From Rehmannia glutinosa (lineage: Eukaryota; Streptophyta; Magnoliopsida; Lamiales; Orobanchaceae): a stretch of DNA of 64,000 bases. The notes beneath the pieces are model-generated. The model did no database searches, was not told the origin of the DNA, and saw only the letters and a list, made by a program, of their open reading frames with translations. The stretch lies in assembly GCA_016081115.2 (NCBI GenBank), contig JABTTQ020002842.1, positions 186,001 through 250,000 of the forward strand, written 5' to 3'. This document shows, piece after piece, positions 55,831-64,000 of the stretch; the first letter of the stretch is position 1; each line of letters starts with the position of its first letter. Position numbers and translations under genes: made by a program.

Positions 55831-57755
55831 TCCATGAGATGGTCTCACATAAGACCTTCTCTTTAATTTTTAGGTTGTTTTTGTTTGCTAGTCATTATTC
55901 ACTATCAAGTAATAATATAACAAATCTTAACAATAAAATAACCACAATGCTCATTCAAAAGAAATTAAAGAAAGAAAGTAGAGTTTGAGTATTTATGTTC
56001 AAGTGTTAATTGTAGTCTACCACTATAAGTTTTTTTTTCATTTTTGAAGGAGCTACTACAAATTCAATTGGATGAAATATATTCTAACATTGTTTCAAAA
56101 GCAAAAATAAAATTCCCTAAAGAAAAGCAAAAGATAAAGTGAGCATCCTCGAAGAAACATCCTCTTCAATCTAGTTATCACCAATGAAAGAAAATACATA
56201 TACAATTCATCGACTACCAAGAAAAAGAAAACCGGACTAAGAAATGCAATGAAGTGAAGAACTAAGCCAAAAGAAACAAGTAGGCAAGTTAAAAAAATTA
56301 GACAAGATTCCGTGACATCTAAATTTTTCTAACTTTTACACTCTCTAAGGCTCTTATTCTAACAAATTTAGTTTAAAAAATTAACAAACTTTTTTTGTGT
56401 CATAGTTAACGAGAAAGGCTAACCAGAGCTCCAGTAGAAACACATAAATGGAGACCAAAGTTGAAAGCTCCTTTGTATTTGGGGGAGCTTTTGGTGTAAA
56501 TCTCACCTAAAACAGGGCAAACCAGTCCATTTTATTTTAAAAAAAAAAAAAGAACAATGCATCTTATTAACATATAAGATCAATGATTTTATAAACTATC
56601 TGAACAGGAGACAACCAGATGAATTCTATTAAAACAATAAAACTAATACCTTTTTGGTGCTTTGGTGGTCGAAATCTGATCCACGAGACTTACAATTTTG
56701 ATACTCCACTCTGAATCAGATCAAAGAAAACCTAAAAAAATGAAACTCATATATCTTGAAAAAACTTAATACAATGTCACACCCATATGCAAATTGCAAA
56801 TCGCATCATGCATATATAAACTCCAAATATCCAAAGAAAATGATCAAAACCAGAGGATAACATGATCCCATAGCTATTTACTTGCATACATAGAAATCAC
56901 TATACAAATATGCTAAGAATCCAAATTTAGATATTCCAGGACCAGCACATACTCACACACTAGTACGTATTAAATTAAGACAGCACACACAAACGTATAA
57001 CGAATATGGATTGGGTTTTACTAGTCATAGAACTGACTTTTTCATATGGTGATCATTTGGTTTGGCAAACTCTTTTATGTGCAGAATTTTGAATGATTTT
57101 CACTAACAAAACTACCAACATCATGGACTGCTACAAAATAGGAATAGTTTCCCATGGCACGACGTGCCTCATCAATCACCAAGCATACTAGATGCTTCAC
57201 TAAACATGAACCCACAATATAAAATCAATTTAAGAAAATTTCAAATGAAGGAAACTACTAAGATCTAAGCAAAGCCCCAAAAGATTAATTATTTTTCAAA
57301 AGACAATGATCATACCAAAGGACTAAAAAGAAATGCAAAAAGTGCAGAATGGAAACCTTGTATTGGATTTTAATGAAGACACAGTCATCATATATTATGT
57401 TTTTACATATCTTGCCGGAAAATATCCCTGAAGCTGCTTAAAGAGAAAAGGAAAAATAGAGTTCAGCAGACCAATATTGCCACTACACAAAACTTGCTTA
57501 AATATATCATGGTCACTTTTATTTAAAAAAAGAAAAGATTGATGAACTAATTGAGACCAAACACCTGTTGAAGCTATTAACCCGTTGAACAAATAGATAT
57601 AACTGGACGAATAAAAGTTAAGCAAATAAAAATGAACTTGAATGCACTCTGTATAAACCTAACTCTCTATAGATATAACAACTTAGTTGCAAACAAATAT
57701 TTTGATGTCAAAATATAAATTCGCTGCAATATTTATTTCCATCTTTCTTGTAGTG
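55831..57755. other. Non-coding DNA inside the candidate CACTA
   Basis: AT-rich, stop-dense on both strands, no transposase or gene fragments recognised. Confidence 0.45.
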
Positions 57756-57758
57756 ATT

Positions 57759-58747
57759 TCAAAATAGTAATAAAATCCATAACAACTACAGTCCTGTAAA
57801 TCCCAACCCAAAGATTTAATATAGAATCATTTTGATCTTTCATCACATTTCATCTATATTGGTAACGTATTGAAAATGCTAAACCAAAAATGAGAATTTC
57901 ACCTGCAAACTGCAAAGTCAACTTGCAGCTTTTGACGTGACTGTATATGTTAGACGCAAGAACAGTGGCGTCATTAGATTTGTTCTCTTCTACAGTACTC
58001 TACATTCCACAAGGGCGCACGTAATCTCCCAAGTCTCAATCCTAATACGAACCAAAGACAAAGTTACACGAGGAACAAAATGAATAAGAATTAGGAGGTG
58101 GCTATAGTTTCCCTGCCTAGTCTAGTCTGATCTGACAAGTTCAAAAAAACATAAATATAGTCCTGAATTGATTGCTGTCTATTATGCTTGGGAGGTCTGA
58201 GTCACAATCAGATTCTCCGAGGCGCAAAAGTTTCTGCAGAACCGTGGCCCAAAATTTGAGCATCTACAGAGTTACATACTAATGCAAGTATCTAACTCCG
58301 GTACCTGTTGTCTGAATGATTTCTGGATCTCTTGCTGTTCACGAGCTTAATAAACCAGAAAATTTTCCAGAAGCAAAGAAGGCAAAATATGAATATGGGG
58401 TGGAGGACAAGCATCAGAAACACAAACTATTACCACTTGCATCAGAAAGTAAGTGACAAAACCCATGGATTTGTATACAAACGACCAGCAGAACAATCTC
58501 TCGATGCATCCAATATTAAGAATTCAAACGCAACCAAATTATATACTCGTCTTTAAGATGCCGAAAAAATGGGGAAAACGCATATTTGAATAATGACAGT
58601 AATAGTAAACTGATTAGAATATTTCCAGCACATAATAGGGATGCTAAACTCACTAAAGACTGAGAATATGTATATATACATATATATATCCCAAACACAA
58701 AAGGCAGAGATAACATCAAACAACCAAACTTGATGTGCAGAAGAAGC
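57759..58747. other. 3' flank of the broken beta-propeller gene
   Basis: No gene is supported. Similarity to the flank of the intact copy is visible only next to the stop codon (GAGGAGAAGCTT/AGAAGAAGCTT, then TGCGTGCT(C/A)AAATAGG). Confidence 0.4.
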
Positions 58748-59903
58748 TTAATTGGTGCGTGCTAAAATAGGTAACAGATTGAGAGGGTAGAACTTGCTGC
58801 ACTGTTCGCCGTCCAGGGACGAATTTAAAGGACTTGACGATACTTGTATCGAGTCGCGCAGAATCTTCCAGAATCCGCTTATCCTCTCTGTATTTGGCAA
58901 GATTACTGATGCATACATCCAAAAGCATGTGGGCATGCATGGTGTCTCGATTTATCCCTGTTTGAACTTGTACCACGCGAAAATCGCCTCCTCCTCCATT
59001 GTCGAAATCATCCTCAATAACATTAATACAACGATAATGTCGTACTTCGTGCTTGAAATCATCACCAAATGATGATTTCGAAACGGAAAGGCCTTCAGCG
59101 ATCGAACCCATCTTCATATTCTTCCGCAATATCATAAGCCCCAGAAGTAGATAGACACAACTCATCCTCAATCACAAAGAAACGACAGCTGAAAGGAATA
59201 CTCCTGGCGCCAGCATAGGAATCCTGTTGTCGCCAACCTAATCGAATCAAATCAATATCAAGAGCAAAAATTCCAATCTCAGTTTGGACGAGGAAGACCG
59301 ACTTAGTGACAAATGTGAATGCTTTGATCTTAAAGCCAATAGGGCGACGACGAATCCTCCGCAAGTAGTCGGATAATGAAGGGAGTTCTTTCCATGATTT
59401 CTCGGCAGGATTGTATAACTCAAATCAATTTGCTGAGCAGCAACACTATTGGAAGGATCAAATATAATTTGAGATGAGAATACAATAATACTTTTACCAT
59501 CAGGGGTAGCAATGGCCATAGGATTGGCTTTGGGGCAAAGCATATCAGGGGCGGCCTTGCCTAGCCTACTTTTATCCAATTTCAAACTGCAATTTTCGGT
59601 TCTTGATAAATCATAGGTATACACTGACTTCCCACGTTTGGAATAAATATTACAGTTGCCTACCTCAAACAAATACAAAGTCGAGTTTAAAATGCACAAC
59701 TCATAGTCGTTACCAAGAGACTTGCGATCATGAAGAAGCGTGGGAGCCATAGGAATGAACCCATCACCATTAACTTGAGATTCCAAATCTACAATGAATA
59801 TAGCATAATAATTGCCATCGACATACGAGTAGCAGCAAATAATACAAACTTTAGTTGGGGGTGATTTTGGATCGAAATTTGCTGGTTCTGATGGAGAATT
59901 CAT
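58748..59903 (-). pseudogene. Broken paralogue of the 5554-6732 beta-propeller gene
   Basis: Aligns with the intact copy from ATG (59903) to the C-terminus (FYPLNLLPI). It starts MNSPSEPANFDPKSPPTKVC, shares GDGFIP, NSTLYLFEVG and KRGKSVYTYDLS, and lacks a 12-residue segment (36 bp, near 59600-59606). Single-base deletions at about 59421, 59096 and 59079 and an inserted G at 58816-58818 shift the frame, so the product would stop after about 218 residues, the last ~60 unrelated. The rest (RRPIGFKIKAFTFVTKSV, SSFGDDFKHEVRHYR, FRVVQVQTGINRDTM) is readable in other frames. Strong nucleotide similarity over 1.2 kb means a fairly recent duplication. Sequencing error is the alternative for any one shift, but not all four. 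Confidence 0.9.
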
Positions 59904-60104
59904 GGCTGTAAAACTGAGATTTGATAGGAGTAACCCTACCCCTAAATCAGAATTTACTGATATTGTGACATTGAATTAAATATGTTTATTTAAAATAAAG
60001 ATTGGAATTTAATTTACAAATATTAAATTTAATACGCCAGTGAAAACAAATTAACCTTATATACTACAAGCAAAAACACAACAAAGAACTCAACATGTGT
60101 CAAC

Positions 60105-60591
60105 TAGAGCCGTCAAAATGGGCCAGGCCCGTCGGGCTGGCCCGCCCCGCCCCACCTAAGGTAGGGGTCGGGTTAGGTGTTTTGAGGTCCGCCAAAATGC
60201 GGGCTGCGGACTTGGCGGGTTGGGCCGGCTGGCCGGCGGGCTAGCCCGCCAGAAATTAAAAAAGAAAAAATGAGAGAAAATATAAGAAGAAATAGAAGAA
60301 AAAAAATAGTATAATTGATATTTTATATTTTTATCTTTTATAAAAGTGTATGTATTTTTTAAAATATGTATTTGTCATCCATTATTTTATTTAACTCATT
60401 AAAATTAATAATGTGTATAAAAAATATTTTTTTTAATTTTTTTATTTTTTTATTTTTTGTGCGGGCCGGCCCGCGGTGGGTTGGGCAGGCAAGATATTTC
60501 ATGCCATAATGACGGTCGGCCCGCCCCTGTCTCCATCCCCAACATGCGGGCTTTTCTCGGCCCGCCCCGCCAACCCGTTTTGACAGCTCTA
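60105..60591. mobile_element. hAT-type MITE, 487 bp
   Basis: TAGAGCCGTCAAAATGGG and, complemented, TAGAGCTGTCAAAACGGG are inverted ends. GC-rich GGCCCG/GGCGGG runs sit near both ends with an AT-rich centre. Flanks GTGTCAAC (60097-60104) and GTGTCAAG (60592-60599) match 7/8. Confidence 0.85.
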
Positions 60592-60599
60592 GTGTCAAG

Positions 60600-61185
60600 T
60601 AGTCATTCTCCCTACTACATGACATTTATCCATGGTTAACCATTTTTTCCACATTTTCTATATACATTCTAAAAGATAAAAAATAATATAAAGGGTAAGG
60701 AATAATCTTAAACAATATATCAATATAATCTAAATAAGTAAACTACTCTAAAATTTCGGAAAATATATTTATTGGATGTTTTTTTATTAATAAAACTAGT
60801 ATATCATTCGTGCGATGCACGGAGTATAATATAATTAAGTATATTATATAGTTTGATATTAAGAAATTGATACATTGTACGAATTGTAATGAGGCGGGGC
60901 ATGACGGGTATTTCAATACTTAGACTCGCCCCTCTTTTAGAATTTGAAGTGAATGTTTTGTATATTACTCTTCTAAATTCTAATTGTTTTTTTACCATAC
61001 TCTAGTTAGTATTCGGATTTCTTATAATTATCACAAACAAATTTGCCGCACCAAAATATTGTCCTATGTAATACACATGTATTGTTCTAGTATATAGTTA
61101 TTTAAAGAATTTATGTAAAATAATTATGTGAATTATTTAATGTGTGTGCATGTGTGAAAATATTGATTGAGCAATCAATATTGCC
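60600..61185. other. AT-rich DNA with ACTAG-hairpin terminus at 60796
   Basis: ACTAGTATATCATT then CGTGC-GAT-GCACG (60809-60821) repeats the layout at 401. A second inverted ACTAG-type string, CTAGTATATAG, lies at 61088-61098, so 60796-61098 may be one short element. No gene. Confidence 0.35.
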
Positions 61186-61901
61186 TCAAGATCTGGCCGG
61201 ATTGGATCTCTAAGATTGTGTCGGATCATCTTTGGGCCTAGATGGCAACTAGAGTTCAGGAAGTCCCGCAAGATAAATAGACTAACAAAGATTGTCCCTC
61301 GCAAAGATCATCGATACTCAAGTCATATTGAGAACCTATATCATAGTATACTAAGTAAACAAATGTATAATTCTCTCTCTTAGTAGAGTTTATTCTCCCT
61401 TTATTAGGGTTTCGGTCAGCCGCCTCCACCTCGTCAGCCTCCGACATTCTCTCATATTTGTGGGATTATCATTGCTAGTTGTTGGTTGACCTGCAGAGAC
61501 ATTCCATTCAACTTTTAACTATGCTTTTACTTGTGTTTTAGTATTTTGTTTCCTTAGTCTTTAATCTGAATCATGTCTTAATATGTTCCTATCTTTTTGT
61601 CTTTGACTTCTCTTGTCATTGTTGCAGTTGCTCTTATGTTTTGGCTTTTTCTTCTTTGAGACCTATCTTATTTCTTTCTCTGACTCCTCCTTCCTTTTCT
61701 TCTGCATATTACCAGTTTTTTTTTTCTCCCCTGTTTTTACTCACTTCCCCTGTATCTTTTTATTCCCTGCCGTCTTTTTACTTTCCTCTATCTTTTGCTT
61801 AACCTCACTCTGTTTTTGTCTGCAGATGGGCTGCCTGTTTCAGATCTCATAAGCTCACAACCACTATAGCATTCGGACTACCTCCACTCAGCTCAGGTAG
61901 G

Positions 61902-63556
61902 ATGACAACCAACCAGACACACAGGAAAATAATCCCAAATGAGGATGAGACAGTTGGGGAACTCCCGAACAACGGAGAAAACTCAGACGCACAAATATTC
62001 AACTCCCTGATTCTAGTAGGAACCGTGCTGGGCAAACGCACAGTTAGTTGGCAAGCGTTCCAAAATGTGGTGTCGGCAATGTGGAGTCCAGTCCACGGGG
62101 TTATAGTTAAGAAACTGGATAATAACCGCTACCTGTTCGTCTTTAAACACCCAAAAGATCGCAATAGAGCTCTCACGGAAGGACCCTGGACATTTGATAA
62201 ATTCTTGATTGTGCTTGCTGAAGTAGGGGAAAACGAGAGCCCGAATAATGTGGCACTAGAATGGAGCGAATTTTCAATCCAAATCCAAGGCCTACCCCTG
62301 AATAAAATCAACCACACAGTAGCTGCCCATTTAGGGAACATAATTGGGAAATTCATTTCAGCGGACATAGAGGAAGGCAGGTACGACTCGACACTCCGAA
62401 TAAGAGTGGCCATCGACATTAACAAACCACTCAAGAGAATCCTTCAGGTTGCTCGAGAAGGAGTGAACCTTTAATACTTAAACTTGGCTATGAAGGACTC
62501 CCAAACTTCTGTTATGAATGTGGCCTACTGGGACACATCCTGAAAGAGTGCCCGAAACAATACGATAGGGAGACAGACCCGGACTGGGAAGATCTGCCAT
62601 ATGGACCATGGCTCAGGCTCCCACTCAAAACTCGAGGGAACAAAGCGACGAATAGGACTCATAATCACACAGTCAATCCCCTTATCGTCGATACTCGGAA
62701 AAGCACAGGACCGACACAAGATACACACGTGCGAAGAGGGAGCGATATCTTCGAGTTCACCCAACTAGGCTCGAGGTCTGACATTCTAGGACAGAATAAG
62801 ATCGGAATACCAAACCAAATCACCCGAACCACAGACCCAAACCCAAGCGGGCAGAAGGAAGTAGCGTCTACGAGCGGGGTGGCCAAATCAATAGTACTTG
62901 ACAGTGGGCTTGAATGTACAACTCAGAACATTGCCAAGACTCAACCTTCTGATTATATGACGATGATGGACATTGCAAACGTCTTGTGGCAGCCAGACCA
63001 ACACAACACGGACCCGATGAGCTCTTATTATAAGACGCAGTTTTTAGCCCCGGCACAAAACATCAGTTTGGATAGCTTGATCTCTACAACACTGCCACCC
63101 TATAGCAAAGAGGGCAAGGACACCAAAAAGTGCGCTCTATCTGAAGAACTAAACGATAAGCAACGACAACATCCTCAAGATCCGTTTCCATTGAAGGACA
63201 TTACCAACATCCACCAATCAGTGATTACTACTACTAGCAACCTTAATCCAATTTTTTATGAAAACGGAGTGATAACACCAGGGCTTGTAGAGGTGTCGCT
63301 TTTGGAGTCGAATATACAAAGAGGTACTGGGCAAAAAGGTAGAAAACCAATAATCAAGAGGAAAACCGCGGGAGTAAAAGGCAAGGAAAACAACGAGGCA
63401 ATGATAAAGAGTGGAACCAAGAGACAGCTAGAAACAGACTCCCACGAAATAGCTAACTCTCAATCGCGACCGAGCAAAAAGGCATCAAGTGAGCCTTTAA
63501 GTGAACCACCCACCAATGAGAAGGAACGGCGAGGGCTGGGGCCACGAGCACTATGA
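61902..63556 (+). pseudogene. L1 ORF1 protein (DUF4283 + zinc knuckle), one frameshift
   Basis: The ATG at 61902 opens a 190-codon frame with the DUF4283 domain (GKRTVSWQAFQNVVSAMW, NRYLFVFKHPKDRNRAL, EGPWTFDKFLIVLAE, RIRVAIDINKPLKRILQV). A 1-base shift at about 62474-62480 moves to the frame that carries GYEGLPNFCYECGLLGHILK EC (CCHC knuckle) and YGPWLRLPL. That frame runs unbroken through a low-complexity, Ser/Thr/Lys-rich tail to TGA at 63554-63556. ORF1 proteins bind L1 RNA in ribonucleoprotein particles. Apart from this shift the protein would be about 550 residues, normal for plant L1 ORF1. Confidence 0.9.
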
Positions 63557-64000
63557 ATTGCTTAGCTTTGAACCATCGGGGTTAGGGCACCCGGGGACAT
63601 TAGAGCGTTGGAGAAATTCTCCAAGAACAAAAGCCCGACTTGGTCTTTCCGATGGAAACAAAACTCAATAATCATCGGACATCGTATCAAGGAACGTTTC
63701 AATTTGTTTGGTATATCGATTGCATCGTTAGGTAAATCCGGAGGTCTCGCTTTATTTTGGAAGAAAGAAATACGGGTTGACATTCAAACTTACTCGCGCA
63801 ATCACATCGACGCCATTGTTTTTAAGGACTCAGAATCCCAACCGTGGAGATTTACTAGTTGCTACGGAGAACCGGTGCAAACACAACGACATAGAACATG
63901 GTCGCTCTTAAATTGGCTGAGTACTAAATCTGCAATCCCGTGGCTGTGTATGGGTGATTTTAATGAAGTACTACATGAGTCGGAAAAACAAGGTGGTGAA
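63553..64000 (+). pseudogene. L1 ORF2 start: endonuclease domain (partial)
   Basis: ATG at 63553 overlaps the ORF1 stop as ATGA. It reads MNCLALNHRG, then (with a stop and frameshifts before about 63690) PDLVFPMETKL, KERFNLFGISIASLGKSGGL ALFWKKEIRV, WRFTSCYGEP and IPWLCMGDFNEVLHESEKQG GE. These are the APE-type endonuclease blocks (E of METK, D of GDFNEV). The domain nicks target DNA to start reverse transcription. The remainder lies outside the window. Confidence 0.85.

Larger units (their letters stand above)
53821..57755. mobile_element. Candidate non-autonomous CACTA element
   Basis: Left end CACTATAGGAAATGG followed by TTTAGCGGCGAAATTTTT and CTCGCTAA-type palindromes. The right end complements to CACTACAAGAAAGATGG followed by GCAGCGAATTT. 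ATT lies on both sides (53818-53820 and 57756-57758), the 3 bp duplication of CACTA elements. The interior has no transposase and is split by the solo LTR at 54283. A 3 bp match can arise by chance and the ends are only similar, so confidence is moderate. Confidence 0.45.
61186..64000 (+). mobile_element. L1 LINE, 5' half (continues past the window)
   Basis: A leader of up to ~700 bp (pyrimidine-rich, 61500-61860) precedes ORF1 and the start of ORF2. Only one frameshift is evident in ORF1 and few lesions in the visible ORF2, so it is younger than the other two L1s. The exact 5' end is not determined. Confidence 0.8.

Noticed and set aside
60359..60639. Opposing frames rich in Gly/Arg/Pro
   Set aside because: They lie inside the hAT MITE and come from its GC-rich GGCCCG repeats.

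Overview
The window looks like a repeat-dense stretch of a flowering-plant nuclear genome, most likely a eudicot. The basis is AT-rich intergenic DNA, Ty1/copia and Ty3/gypsy chromovirus relics, plant L1 LINEs with a DUF4283-type ORF1, plant hAT, Tourist and MULE MITEs, and a fragment of a plant-only receptor kinase (CrRLK1L). The species cannot be named from sequence alone. Only one intact-looking host gene is visible; nearly everything else is transposon, transposon relic or broken gene.

Layout. 1-5.5 kb: AT-rich DNA with a roughly 528 bp tandem repeat and several micro/minisatellites. 5.55-6.73 kb (minus): intact 392-codon beta-propeller-like gene with a telo-box in its 5' leader. 7.5-17 kb: a stack of broken retroelements: copia RT relic, Tourist-like MITE with TAA duplication, gag-only gypsy-like element (PBS, PPT, LTRs), a 1.5 kb SIRE-like LTR, and a frameshifted Tekay-type chromovirus with its 3' LTR. 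17-22.8 kb: copia gag relic, microsatellites, a minisatellite and unassigned DNA. 22.87-30.29 kb (minus): a young copia-type element with two nearly identical 1.49 kb LTRs, 5 bp target duplication, PBS, PPT and gag but no visible pol. Its LTRs carry an array of seven small hairpins sharing an ACCAC loop. 30.5-36.5 kb: hAT MITEs and a degenerate L1 ORF2 on the minus strand.

36.5-39.5 kb: CACTA-type subterminal repeats on both sides of a broken CrRLK1L malectin-domain fragment (candidate Pack-CACTA). 40.5-44 kb: a MITE nested in a MITE, a degenerate IRE1/RNase L-like kinase-KEN fragment and a MULE MITE. 44.58-48.78 kb: a full-length hAT transposon with a perfect 8 bp duplication and decayed BED/hATC transposase. 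49-53.1 kb (minus): L1 3' fragment and a well-preserved chromovirus integrase/chromodomain half with its 3' LTR. 53.8-57.8 kb: candidate CACTA element split by a solo SIRE-like LTR (TTAAG duplication), the second copy of the LTR seen near 11 kb. 58.7-59.9 kb (minus): a frameshifted second copy of the beta-propeller gene. 60.1-60.6 kb: hAT MITE. 61.9-64 kb (plus): the 5' half of a relatively young L1, with one frameshift in ORF1 and ORF1/ORF2 overlapping by ATGA; it runs off the window.

The genes do not form a pathway. The story is nested transposition plus duplication and decay of a few host gene pieces.
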